Part shown: one piece after another, positions 1-10,606 of the stretch
How positions within the stretch are numbered: position 1 is the stretch's first letter
Layout of the letters: each line of letters begins with the position of its first letter
Assembly (NCBI GenBank): GCA_038093975.1
Contig: JBBPTG010000076.1
Span: 1 to 64,000, forward strand
From: Chalciporus piperatus
Lineage: Eukaryota > Basidiomycota > Agaricomycetes > Boletales > Boletaceae
Length of the DNA stretch: 64,000 bases
Reading direction: 5' to 3'
The notes under the pieces: generated by a model
Told to the model about the DNA's origin: nothing
The model's input: only the letters and a program-made list of their open reading frames with translations
The model's database searches: none
Position numbers and translations under genes: made by a program

Positions 1-2657
1 AGAGAATCAAAGCCATTGGAAATGGGTAGGTCGGTGATGAGATCACAGGACACTTGTTGGAATGGTTTAGAACTCTTTGAGGGTATTGGCATCAGAGGAG
101 GGGTGGTTGGATGTGTGTTTGCCTTATTCTGTTGGCAAGTTGCGCATCCTTCTACGTATTTGCGAACGAATTGGGCAAGTCCGGGCCACCAAAACTCAGC
201 GGCGACTAATTGCCGAGTCTTGAGATAGCCAGGGTGGCCGGCGGTGGGATGATCATGGCATCGTTGGACTACGGTGCGACGTAGGTCTTCATCCGGTGGG
301 ATGTAGACACGACCTTGATAGGTCAGGACGCCGTTAGTCATCTGCCAATCTGCCAGTCTAGAGCGGAAAGGTGCAGGGATGTCACCGTCAATGGCCTGCA
401 ATGCCGTGAGGAGAAACGGGTCGTCCTTGGAAAGATTGGAGATGTGATTGTTCATCGCAGAGTCAATGACACGGACGAATAGCGAGGGTGGTAGCAGAGT
501 GGTACCCGCATTGTCATCGGCGTCAGCGGGGAAGTGATCAGCACGCCTAGATAAGGCATCAGGACCGGCGAGGGACGAGCCAGGGACGTGGATCATTTTT
601 AAGTCAAAGTCGGCAAGGTCAAGGAGCCAGCGGGCTTGCCGACGGTTCAGGTTCTGGGGTTGGCGAAAGTAGGTCAGGTTTTTGTGATCGGTGAACACCT
701 GGACGGGGAAGGGGGAGCCATGGAGGTAGTGCCGCCAGGTCTTTAGTGCGCGAATGACAGCAAGAAGTTCACGATCGTAAATATCGTAATTTCGCTCTGC
801 GTCACCGAAGGACTGGGAGAGATACGAACAGGGATGCCAATCGCCGTTGGCGTCGGTTTGGAGGAGTATTCCTCCAGAGGCAAATTTGGAGGCATCAGTC
901 GCGATGGCGAAGGGTTTGGAGAGGTCAGGGAATCGCAGGACGGGTTTTGCCAAGAACATCTGTTTCAGGCGAGCGAAGGCATTTTGGCAGGCATTGGTCC
1001 AATCCCATCGATGGTCCTTTTTGGTTAGATCGATCAGAGGGCGAGCGACCAAAGAGTAGTTTGGGATAAAACGTCGGTAGAAGTTGGCGAAGCCAAGGAA
1101 TGAGCGAACTTCCTTAACGGTGGAGGGGATGGGCCATTGAGAGATGCCGTCGAGTTTGATGGGATCCATGGCAAGCTCTCCTGGGCGGACGATCATGCCG
1201 AGATATTCAACCTCGTTTACGGCAAAGTTGCATTTCTCCAAGCGAAGATGGAGATCTAGCTCCTGCATGCGCTCGAGAACTCGTTGGGTGTGAACAGTGT
1301 GAGTGGTGTCGTCGGGGGAGAAGATGAGAAGGTCGTCCATATAGATGACGAGCCATCCTTCAGCTATCATGTCTCTAAAAGAGTCGTTCATGAAGCGTTG
1401 GAAGGTAGCCGGGGAGTTGTTCAGCCCAAAGAACATCACAGTCGGTTCAAAGAGGCCTTTGTGAGTGAGGAAGGCAGCTTTCCATTGGTGTCCGTCTTTG
1501 ATACGGACATTATTGTAACCCCATCGTACGTCGAATTTGGTGAAGATCTTAGCGTCTTTGAGTTTGTCAACGAGATCTCCAATAAGGGGAAGGGGGTAGG
1601 CGTCGCGGGTAGTGTGTTCATTCAGATATCGATAGTCCTGACAGGGTCGGAGTTTTCCGTCTTTCTTTTTGACAAAGAAGAAGGGAGATGCTTGGGGGGA
1701 ATTGGAAGGACGTATCTTTCCGGTGCGAAGATTTTCTTCAAGGAAGTCTTCTGTGGCTTTTTTCTCGTCTGGGGATAGCGGATAGAGTTTCCCGATTTTG
1801 GGGACGAAGGATTCCTTCAGGTTAATCTCGTGGTCGTAAATTCGAGACGGAGGAAGGTGGCCGGCCGAAGGTTCGTCAAAAACCGAGGCGTATTTGGCAT
1901 ATTCTCTCGGAAGGGTAGATTTAGGTTTGGCCAGCTCGGCCGCGATTGCAAGTTCCGTAGCTCTGGTGAGGCGAGCAACAACGTGGTTTGGGACAAAGCG
2001 TGAGCCGCAACGAATGATGCGGTTTAGGGTATGGTTTTCATAGGCGCGATTGAGGAAGGTGGATTCGGTCTCAGAATCTAGGTAGTCATAGAGTTGTTTG
2101 TCGATCTCCGGGGTTACATAGGAGTGTCGAGGGGGAGGAGTAGGTCGAGTGAAGAGTCGGTCATTGGTTTTACAGGCTGAAGCGTGCATAGCATATAACC
2201 TTTTTGACTCGTCGATAGATTCTGACAGTGAGAGGGTTCGTCGACGCCAATCGATGATTGGGTTAGCCTTTTCGAGCCATGGGAGACCTAGGATGACGTT
2301 TTCGTTTCCGCAGTTCATGACGTGGAAGGTTACTTCTTGCGCAAGTCCTTCGATGTCGAGGAAGAGGGTGGTGGTGAAGAGTATCATTCCGCTTTTGTTT
2401 GCGGTTTGGTCGACGTTTCGAACTCGAATGGGGGTTTCGAGTCGAGTGGTTGGGATTCGATTTTTACGTACGAAGGCCCAATCGATGCAGGAGATGTCTG
2501 CGCCGCTATCAATGAGGGCGCGGGTTTCGACGGCTTTCATCGTGTGCGAGGGAACGATAATCTGTATGGGAATTTGCATAGAGCGCTTTCGCGACTTTAC
2601 AAGTACAGGTGCACACGTGACTGGGGAAGCTTGCGTCGGCAGAGCTTCCCGGTCTAA
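1..2657 (-). CDS. pol: Family E Pol: protease, reverse transcriptase, RNase H, integrase (partial)
   Basis: Read from the minus strand as the -1 frame of gag, the frame stays open from about 2657 to base 1. Visible in order: aspartic protease DSGAD (about 2496-2510), RT with the catalytic YMDD (about 1332-1343), RNase H TDAS and TDHKN, the SRR end of the RNase H connection, an integrase HHCC finger (GHPGY..CATCQQ) and the first core motif CDLITDLP at the left edge. Pol would replicate the element by reverse transcription and integration in a virus-like particle. It has no ATG of its own near its start and is most likely made as a Gag-Pol fusion by -1 frameshifting. The C-terminus, including any chromodomain, is off window. 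Confidence 0.9.
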
Positions 2658-3946
2658 AAACCCTTTGTGACAAAGGCTACTTTACGAACGGTGGTTTCAT
2701 CCTCATCATCTATCTCGATCAGCGAGGGAATTTCTTCCTCAACCTTTTGAACCTTCCTCGGGGTTTTCTGGTTTGAGGAGAAATCTGGGCAGGCGTTGGA
2801 CCGATGTCCAGCTTTCCTGCAGCGGAAGCAGAGTCCCTTCTCCTGGCAGCGTTTCCGCTCCTCAGGAGTGAGCTTGGAGATACGGATGGCGTCGACGTCC
2901 ATGGCATTGGGATCTCTGGCGGGGGTAGAGTGATTGGCAGAGGAGAATGGACGGAAAGGCTTGGCGGGGTTACGATTGCGATTCGCGATTTCATTGGCAT
3001 GTTCCCATTGAGTCTGGAACTGGGTGGTGCGTTTGTACCAATCCTCGATCGTGGTAGGGACGGTATCCATACTATTGACTCTTCTCATAAGGGAGATAGG
3101 TATCCCTGCAGAGAAATATCCGATTAGGACGTTGTTGTCGATGATGCCAGACAGGGCGACTTGGTTTTGGAAACTCGAAATAAATTCCGAGAGGGAAGGG
3201 GAATACTCTCCGTTCTTGAGAGGTTTCATGCGTTTGGTGGAAAGCCAGGCAACGGCATTTCCTACGGTATCGTGATGTTTGAATGCCGTTTCGAAATCAG
3301 TGATAAATTGGGCCCAAGTGCCCATGGTGACGGTAGCGCCGGTGATGGCTTTGCGGCGGAAGGTGGCAGCCCAGGTGGCCGCTGATCCTTTAGACATGTA
3401 GGATAAGGCGAAGGCGATCTTCTTGGGATCTGTGTTGTATACGTCGCCGTTGACGGTGAGATAGAATTGGATGGAATTCATCCAAGCGGTGCTTTTCTCG
3501 AAGGAGCCATCAAAGGCGTCCGGGGCTCCGATGCGGAGTTCAGTGGGTTTTGAGGACGACATGGGATTTACGAAGGTAGGGGGTATCTGATACGCTCCTG
3601 GTGCAAATGCGGGCGCGGGAAGGGAAGGAGTGGGGAAAGCTGGGGTTCGTGGGGGAGCAGGCGACACAGGGAACTGTGGAGCTCTTCGGGATATTGGGGT
3701 CGGTGACGGTGGTGTTGGTGACCTTGGGATGGTTACAGCTGAGGAAAATTCGTGGGAGAGGTGAAGGGTTTCTTCTTGTTCCTCTTGGGTGGTGATTGGT
3801 TCGTCGTAAAGATCCGAGGTGTCGTAGGGGTTAGAGGGGTCTTCCTCTTCAGGTGAGCCCGAGTCAGAAGATTCGGGGTTCTGTGGATTAGCGGTCTCTC
3901 GTGGGGGGCCCCAGCGAGAGGTGTCGAGGCGAGGTCGTTGGGAAAT
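2654..3946 (-). CDS. gag: Family E Gag with CCHC zinc knuckle, probable non-AUG start
   Basis: This is a retrotransposon capsid/nucleocapsid protein. The C-terminal third has one zinc knuckle, CFRCRKAGHRSNAC, after a basic stretch and the NAMDVDA motif common in fungal gypsy Gags. The first ATG on the minus strand is at about 3562, but the frame is open for 128 more codons upstream with an acidic, proline-rich Gag-like N-terminus. I set the start at ATT (3946-3944) because it sits in a CACC context and is the first such codon after an in-frame stop; this start is inference. From ATT the protein would be 430 aa. The stop TAG (2656-2654) directly follows the frameshift heptamer. Confidence 0.8.
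   Translation of the reverse strand: MSQRPRLDTSRWGPPRETANPQNPESSDSGSPEEEDPSNPYDTSDLYDEPITTQEEQEETLHLSHEFSSAVTIPRSPTPPSPTPISRRAPQFPVSPAPPRTPAFPTPSLPAPAFAPGAYQIPPTFVNPMSSSKPTELRIGAPDAFDGSFEKSTAWMNSIQFYLTVNGDVYNTDPKKIAFALSYMSKGSAATWAATFRRKAITGATVTMGTWAQFITDFETAFKHHDTVGNAVAWLSTKRMKPLKNGEYSPSLSEFISSFQNQVALSGIIDNNVLIGYFSAGIPISLMRRVNSMDTVPTTIEDWYKRTTQFQTQWEHANEIANRNRNPAKPFRPFSSANHSTPARDPNAMDVDAIRISKLTPEERKRCQEKGLCFRCRKAGHRSNACPDFSSNQKTPRKVQKVEEEIPSLIEIDDEDETTVRKVAFVTKGF
2657..2663 (-). promoter_or_regulatory. -1 ribosomal frameshift site GGGTTTT at gag/pol junction
   Basis: On the minus strand the gag frame reads AAG GGT TTT TAG, giving the canonical X XXY YYZ heptamer G GGT TTT directly before the gag stop. 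Slipping back one base continues as TTA GAC CGG into the protease frame. The position at the very end of gag fits programmed Gag-Pol synthesis. A downstream pseudoknot was not evaluated. Confidence 0.75.
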
Positions 3947-3980
3947 GGTGGAGGTCTACAGCGAAGGTAGCCTTCAGGGG

Positions 3981-3992
3981 TAACTTAGACCT
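3981..3992 (-). promoter_or_regulatory. Self-primer binding site, family E
   Basis: Two bases inside the 5' LTR the minus strand reads AGGTCTAAGTTA. Its exact 12-nt complement lies within the same LTR (4170-4181), just where transcription should start. This is the geometry of Tf1/sushi self-priming rather than tRNA priming. Confidence 0.65.
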
Positions 3993-3994
3993 TT

Positions 3995-4462
3995 TGTTAC
4001 GCTTGTACCGGGTAGGTCAAAGCGTAGACACAAAAGCCTAGTCAAAGACAAGGGTTTCAAGGTAGCCTAACGATGGGATGTCCACGTTAAGGCCTAGCGT
4101 CCGTTCAAGAGTGGGACGGTGACTCTCAGAGGGTTCAAGGAAGCGAGGAATGACCAAGCTAGATTGCGTAGGTCTAAGTTAAGGTTACAGGAGAAACTCG
4201 AGGGTTTATATAAGTAGAGAAACGAGTTAAGGGCAGGCATGGAACCGGTTGGAATGTGTAAGAACAAGCTATGACGAATAGGAATGAGTCATGCTTGGTA
4301 AGAGTACGAGTCAGCGATGACGAAGTATGGAATGTGAAAGAACATCGAAGAACATCCGCTGACTAAAGCAAGCAAGAAATAAGAGGCCTAGGCAGGACTC
4401 GAACCAGCGACTAGGACTTTAGTACAAGGTAATGAGAAAGGAAAGAATGAATGATCGTAACA
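3995..4462 (-). repeat. 5' LTR of family E element (468 bp)
   Basis: Plus-strand ends TGTTACGC...CGTAACA. It matches the solo LTRs at 9970-10440 (same orientation) and 31321-31790 (opposite) over full length with scattered differences. It includes a tRNA-like B-box (GGTTCGAGTCC, minus strand, about 4400). Confidence 0.9.
4170..4212 (-). promoter_or_regulatory. Family E LTR TATA box and predicted RNA 5' end
   Basis: TATATAAA (minus strand, 4212-4205) lies 31 nt upstream of the LTR segment TAACTTAGACCT (4181-4170) that is complementary to the primer binding site, so the transcript should begin with the self-priming sequence. Confidence 0.6.
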
Positions 4463-5531
4463 GGTTGGAGACATATGTGATTTCTTAGGTTTCGTAAGGT
4501 CGTCCAATACTGAGTGCTGGAAGCCGCAGACACCGCCGTCGAAGGGAGGCATAAATGATCCAAGCTATGTAGAATTTATACATCAGCAAGATTTATGAAA
4601 TTAGTTCGGCTGACGCTACTTGCATTGAATGTTGAGCGGGGGAATATGTCATTTTCCGAAGTGGCGGGTGGAGACTTCGAGTTGGAGTCGGCGGGTAACA
4701 GCGCTGACGCGGCCATGAAGGGTTCAAATTTTCCCACCCTTCAAGCTGAAACCGCAAGATGAAACTCAAATGTTTGTCAAAGTCTGTAAGCGAGACTCAC
4801 AAAGCAGAGGAGCGTTTGAACAATGGGGGAAAGGAAGAGGATGGTCGCAAGGCGTAGCCCGTGTGGGTCAAGTTCCTGCGGCTGCAAACGCCCTGCTGTG
4901 AACGCCATGCAGCCCAGGCGCAGCCTAACCCAAAACAAGGTAAGATCAATGGTGATGAATAGGTTATAGTAGTATTGTACTTACCGGGCATAGCGACCGC
5001 TAGGGCTGGGAGAAACTTGAAGGACTTCATTCATTTCATGCTCTCTTCCCACACACGCGCAACGCGCAGGCCGCCTCGAGGATGACGTGGACAGCCCGTC
5101 ACATGTCGCACCACCGTTGACAAGTACCCAAACTGAGTACTGATCGATGACAGCTCTACCTCCCGCCAACCAACAGGCACATCTCGTTATGACGTATACG
5201 ACGCGGAAACCTATCCCTCCGTTTAGATAGCGAAGCTCTCTGGCCGAGCTTGCTCCCAACCTCTCTCGACCTCGCCCCAAGGACTTGCAGGGAATGGGGC
5301 TACTGCTACGGTTTGTTCGAACCTCAGGTGGATTGCCAAATATGGGCTAGGCGAATATTCGCCCAGCCCATATTAGGAAGGAGCTGGAAAAGACCAGAAA
5401 GGAACGAGTTCAAGTTGCTGTAAAGGTTAAGCGGAGCAAACAGTTGAAGTTGTTTGGCTATCGCTTATCGCAGTTTGTTTCGCTTATTCCCGTTGCGCCT
5501 GTTGACTCTTTCTTGACAGGTTTCGGATCCT
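4463..5531. other. Non-coding interval between family E LTR and first host gene
   Basis: I find no convincing gene. Short frames here have no recognisable domain and no consistent splice signals. The interval should hold the promoter of the 5532 gene; one near-perfect 34-bp palindrome lies at 5340-5373. Confidence 0.5.
5340..5373. repeat. 34-bp palindrome upstream of host gene
   Basis: The arms ATATGGGCT and AGCCCATAT flank a perfect 14-bp palindrome GGCGAATATTCGCC, leaving a single A/C mismatch. It lies about 160 bp before the start codon of the next gene. It could be a dimeric factor site or a remnant of an inverted-repeat element. Confidence 0.7.
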
Positions 5532-8083
5532 ATGCAGGCCAGCGCTGGCAGCTTGTCTACGGCCGAGATAAGCCTCATATTGGAGGGCTTACGGGCTCTG
5601 CCCCCATCTGAGCCCTCATTGCGGCTCCAAGCCCGCTTTCAGGAGTGGGCGACCGTTACAGGTAAGTTCAATTTATCATATTCATCGCAGTTTCCTGAGA
5701 TAACCACGTGAACATTGCCGCTGTCGCAGAGGCAGGGCCCGCTCCAGGGTATGCTCCCCAGCCAGCTCCCCAGGCCCAACAACCCTGCCATCGAAACGGC
5801 ATCGTTTTTCAAGCTGCAGCACAACCTCAAGAATGGGAGTTCGTTCCCTACGAATCTCAGCCGCGCTCCCCCTCCAACCAGCAGGCTAACAGTTTCCTGG
5901 CACGGCTGGCTGTGCCCAGCTTTGATTCTCCCTCCCATAATCCCCAAGCTTGGATGCGATCTGTTCAGGATGCAAACACCTTGCTAAGCCTACGCCGAGG
6001 GGATTCTCGACACCTCTCCGCCATCATTCTCCGTTGTGCTACCATTCGCAGTAAGGAGGTGGGCCAGGGATTCATTATGATGCTCTCAACCATCCAGTTG
6101 GCGTTCAAGTGTCAAAGGTAGGCGGGCCAGTCTCTGAGTCTCCAATCTCACTCACGCACTTCTTGCTTAGCTTGCTAACATCGATGGGGCCTAAGGCCAC
6201 CAGCGATGACGTTTATGATGCACATGTCGCAACCCTTCCCAGTCGTCCTGAGCCCCGTACATTCAGAGACTGGCTGTCGATTGGCAAGAAGTTTGCACGA
6301 CTGGCCTGCGGGGGTTCTGTCTATCTCCTTCTGCTGATTGCTGGGCTTGATCTACGTTGGGAAATAGCCAAAGTTCCTCACACTACTATTTCTAGCATCG
6401 GTGAAAGGTTGAGAAGGCCAGAAGGCGCGCAGGAAAGTGAGTGAGCAAGTACACCCTTTTAACGTTTTGACTCATTTTGCTGCCTAGGTGCCGATTTAAC
6501 TCGGCGCATCTTATCCACAGTCACCCAGATGCGAAAAACGCTACCTCTTGAGCTCATCGTTGAGGGCTTTGACGCTCTAGATTGTACTGACCTGCAGGCG
6601 TCGGACAAGTTGTTCGAGCAACTGAAAATGAGGTAAGCCCAGTCTGTATATGACGCGGGCATGAAGCTAATTCTAGCTCCAGGTCATTTACTCTTTCAAC
6701 ACGAAATAGACGCATTTGGGCCTCGTGGTTAGACAAGCTCAATCTTCCGCTGATAACAATCTGCGGCAGCTCCATGCCCACTATCCTCATCGGAGCCTCC
6801 TCATTGCCCACGCCGATGGCGACGCCGCCACCTACCCATCCATCCCACCAGTATCAAGTTCAAGAGATTCATACCAGTTACGATCGCCAAGCAGCAGGTC
6901 ACCAACCCAATCCTTGTCCTTCAGATAGAAACGAAAATGCTCGATGGACTGATGCAGAACGTGAAGCGGCGTCAAAGGGAGTTGCAGCTGAGAATGCGGC
7001 GCACCTTGTGGTATTGGTGAGTCTTTCCCGCTATGTTCGATACCGTTCGATGCGAGGAACTGACCATCCTTGCTTTAGCTCGATGAGTTCTATAAGGACG
7101 GATGCAAGAAAGACCCGAATTCATACATCCGGTTGCCCACCGCATCGTTCCAAGGGTAAGTTGACTGTAACGAAGTGCTCGTCCTTTTTCTGAGTGGCTC
7201 CCGAGTAGAGCATTGAACATTCGTAACTCGGATGGGTCGCTGATGGCGTTTGTTTGCAACGCCATGCCTGAACATCTGAAGACCACCCTCATAGCAAAAC
7301 TTGTCGCTTGCCTGGGGAATGACAACACTCTGGCGTCCCGCGACAGCCGGGATCTCCACCCTTTCAGATGCCTCCACTTCTCGTGGTACAATCGGTATGC
7401 GACGAATGTAAGTGATCACAAATCTGCTCTGTGTTTGACCTCAGTTAATCCTTGACCACAACCAGGGAGACGGCGCTCCAACGGACAAGCATCCCCATCA
7501 GTTGAAAAGAGTCCAAGCATCTCGTGCGAATACTTCACAGTACCTCCCGTACATGTCGCAGGATTTCGAGAAACATCAGAAACTGTACGACGATCTGAGC
7601 GCCGCGTTCAAGGACGTTTTCATGTGGATTGAAGAGGTGGTAAGTCTTGCAAGTCTTCACATTGGGCGGAAGAGTGCTGGAACTAGCTTTCAGATGCGCA
7701 TTCATTTACCTGCAGAGTACCAGGCAATGGTGCAGGTCCTCGACTCACTACCTGGTCAGCCGGGCAGTCTGGTGGCGCCCTTTCCCTCATTCGTTCTCAA
7801 CATCAATGTATGTACCCAGGGCCATCGCGATGTCGGCGACAAGAATCTTTGCGCGGTATTGGTCATAGGACAATTCCAGGGTGGGGCGCTGGCCCTTCGT
7901 GAGCCCGGGTTAGTGATCGAGATGGGCAATGGCGACTGGGCTGCTTTCCAGTCAGACGGGACGACCCACTACAATCTTCATTACAACGGCACCCGGGCTT
8001 CCTTTGTATTACAGAGTGACAGGGCGTTCAATCGTTGGTTAGAAAGGGAGAATGGTTGGGGTCCAAACGAGTTTTTCCATTAG
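5532..8083 (+). CDS. TET/JBP-like 2-oxoglutarate/Fe(II) dioxygenase domain protein, nine exons
   Basis: I assemble nine exons: 5532-5661, 5730-6117, 6171-6436, 6488-6632, 6710-7016, 7079-7155, 7209-7407, 7466-7639, 7694-8083. All introns are GT..AG, 51-77 bp, and phases join without stops, giving 691 aa. The last ~130 residues form a double-stranded beta-helix oxygenase pattern: HRD (H606, D608) for iron, a distal His in THYNLH (H654 or H658) and R663 in GTRAS to bind 2-oxoglutarate. The N-terminal half has no domain I recognise. Basidiomycetes have an expanded TET/JBP-related family, often near KDZ transposons, with this style of C-terminus; TET enzymes oxidise 5-methylcytosine. Activity on DNA is inference. 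No KDZ transposase is visible nearby. Exon borders are predicted from sequence only. Confidence 0.62.
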
Positions 8084-8333
8084 AGTTATCGTAGGCTTTC
8101 CTTAATCCCTCCCTATTTGTAAATGGTACTGCTAATAATGTGATGGATTAATCAGCGAACAGAAGCTCGATGTGAGCATGAGGGCTGCAGATCGCGAAGT
8201 TGACGGCGATCCAGAACCGGGTGGATCCCAGATTGCCGAAGTACAAAGTTCAAAGTTCAAGGTAGGGGACTGGTTTTTCTTCACCCCTTCATCCTCTTCT
8301 TTCACCATCGCACTCACTAGAAACAAAAACCCC
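8084..8333. promoter_or_regulatory. Intergenic 5' region of the 8334 gene
   Basis: The 250 bp between the two same-strand genes should contain the 3' end of the first and the promoter and 5' UTR of the second. No clear TATA box. A GGTAGG at 8261 could be a 5' UTR splice donor. Confidence 0.3.
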
Positions 8334-10606
8334 ATGGCTCTGACTACAAGAAGTCAAAAACACGCTGCCTCCCCGCTCCCCAAGGGGTCAAAAGGCGGTA
8401 AGAAAAGCAAAACTGCGTCCAAGGATGCTTTGCCCGCTCTCACCGCCTCTGAGGTCAAAATGTTAAAGGAGCTGGAGGCCAAAAGAAAGGCTGTCGAGGC
8501 TGCCAAAGCCGAAGCGGAAAAGCAAGGTAAGCATGCACTATTGAAGCTGTACGCGCTGCCGGCTAACTACTCTGAATAATCTAGCTAGCCGCAAAAGGGC
8601 GGCATCAATGCTTGCTCGCGAGCAGGAGGAGGAAGGAGGTGATGTCGACACTGACGATGAGAGCCCTCCTCCATCCACCCAGCCACCAAGAAAGAGGCTG
8701 CGTCGCGAAGGTGCCGTCTCATCCCTCGACGACCTCTGGGACGACCCCAAGGGACCAGAGCCTGGTGTCGAGCAAACAGAAGGCCCACATGAAGAAGTGG
8801 ACCAGGAGAAAGATGACGTTGACTCACTTGAGGGAGGGGATGTTGTTGAGAATGTGGACGGCAATGATGACGAGGTATTTTTTTTCATTGATTGTAAGTT
8901 GATGCTAATTCAATCTTCTCCCTAACAGATCGTCGTCGTATCCAAGGTAGAAGAAAAGACCGCTCCTGCTTTCACTGACGGTCGACAAGGCAAGGCTTCC
9001 AAGGTCACCCTTGGTTCCTTCAATACGCCGCGCTCCGAACGCATAGCCAAGCTTGGCCATGGTTTAATCCGCCGATATACCTCGGTCACTGATGCCTTTC
9101 CATCAGCCATGGAGAAGGAGGAGTTGTGTTGGAAGGCAGTTGTGGAGGCAGCCAGGCCTGCCAAGCTACTCAACGGCCTCCTCAAGGAGCTGGACGGCGA
9201 CCTCAAGAAGAAGAAAAAGCTTGTGGACTATGTAAGCATTATTGTCATTGACGCTGAAATACTAATTTTCTTTCCTAGTGTTGGGGGGGAGTGACCCAAA
9301 TACGTGGCGAGCTCATCAACAAGGCAAGGATTGCGGTTCCTCATGCATATGGACTTCCCGGGGGACTCAAAGGAGATGAGTTGGTGGATGCGGTGAGGTG
9401 GTTGGTGGATGGGCATAAGATGCTGCACAGCGGGATCAAAATCAAGGTAAGTGACTCACTCGTCTTCTCAGAGTTTCCTCTGAATATGAAGATACTAGGA
9501 ACGCACCTGTGATGATGATCAGCCTTGGGGCCATCCTATCATAGGTCAGCTCATCAAGGCGCAGTGGTGGGGACACCGTGCAGAGGGTCAACGATACGGA
9601 TCCACTGCGACCAATCCTTTCCTCAATGCTCCCATTTGTCAGATGGCCCTGGTGGCAACCGCGGTAGGTCTCGACAATTTCTCAGTTCACATACTGACAA
9701 TGGACTTGACAGGTTAACTGTGTGCTCACTAGCATAGGAACCGGCACCACTCTGGAGTTCAACGATACATTGTTCAAAACCAAGTAAGTTTTTTTTGTAA
9801 TTTACCAAAACATCTGATGGGTTGGACGCTCTACACCCTGGTAATAGATGGCAAACCTATATGGGCATGTTAAAGGCGTTCCAGGCAAAGTCTCCAACAT
9901 ACCTGAAACAACTTCAAAGCAGGATCCAGGAGGAGACTGGGTATGACTGTGTTTCATTCTCATTATTGTTGTTACGCTTGTACCGGGTAGGTCAAAGCGT
10001 AGACACAAAAGCCTAGTCAAAGGCAAAGGTTTCAAAGGTAGCCTAACGATGGGATGTCCATGTTAAGGCCTAGCGTCCGTTCAAGAGTGGGACGGTGACT
10101 CTCAGAGGGTTCAAGGGAAGCAAGGAGTGACCAAGCTAGATTGTGCAGGTCTAAGTTAGGGTTACAGGAGGAAACTCGAGGGTTTATATAAGTGAAGAAA
10201 CGAGTTAAGGGTAGGCATAGAACAAGTCAGAATACGTAAGAACAAGTCATGACGAATAGGAATGAGTCATGCTCGGTAAGCATACGAGTCAGCGATGACG
10301 AAGCGTGGAAGGTGAAAGAACATTAAGGAATGTTCGCTGACTAAAGCAAGGTAAGAAATGAGAGGCCTAGGCAGGACTCGAACCAGCGACTAGGACTTAG
10401 TACAAGGTAACAAAGAAAGAAAGAATGAGTGATCATAACAATTGTTATGTATCTGATTTTTTTTTCATCTCCTTATTTTCAGCATCGCTCCCTCAACATC
10501 CACTGACCACATCTTTGACTTTGCAAGCCTTGAGGCGAAGGCCAAGGGCCAATCTACGACTGAATCTACGGCTGGGGATACAGCTCCAAACACTCCTCCT
10601 GCTTAG
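8334..10606 (+). CDS. DUF6532-like protein, eight exons, LTR in last intron
   Basis: Exons: 8334-8526, 8585-8874, 8929-9231, 9279-9446, 9523-9663, 9713-9783, 9848-9940, 10483-10606, with GT..AG introns and consistent phases, giving 460 aa. The N-terminus is lysine/alanine-rich and probably coiled (about residues 15-75), then acidic with a short basic PPRKRLRR patch. The second half (from about residue 165) resembles the DUF6532 domain of Agaricomycetes: a helical E..W..A lead, PHAYGLPGG, then PIIGQLIKAQWWG, NPF and QMALVATAVNCVL. The function of DUF6532 is unknown to me. The last intron (9941-10482) is swollen to 542 bp by a solo LTR with intact duplication; without it the intron would be about 66 bp. 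Confidence 0.6.
9970..10440 (-). repeat. Solo LTR of family E (471 bp) inside an intron
   Basis: Ends TGTTACGC...CATAACA, in the same orientation as 3995-4462 and antisense to the host gene. It is flanked by a perfect 5-bp target duplication ATTGT (9965-9969 and 10441-10445). Internal sequence is gone, as expected after LTR-LTR recombination. Confidence 0.93.

Larger units (their letters stand above)
1..4462 (-). mobile_element. Ty3/gypsy LTR retrotransposon, family E, 5' part (runs off left edge)
   Basis: The minus strand carries, in order, a 5' LTR (3995-4462), leader, gag, protease, RT, RNase H and the start of integrase at the window edge; the 3' LTR lies outside. No stop interrupts gag or the visible pol, so this copy may be recent or intact. 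Two solo LTRs of the same family occur at 9970-10440 and 31321-31790. Confidence 0.9.

Noticed and set aside
1284..1778. Plus-strand 164-codon frame
   Set aside because: It lies antisense to the intact family E reverse transcriptase and has no domain of its own.
2149..2670. Plus-strand 173-codon frame
   Set aside because: Antisense to family E protease and linker; composition explained by the coding strand.
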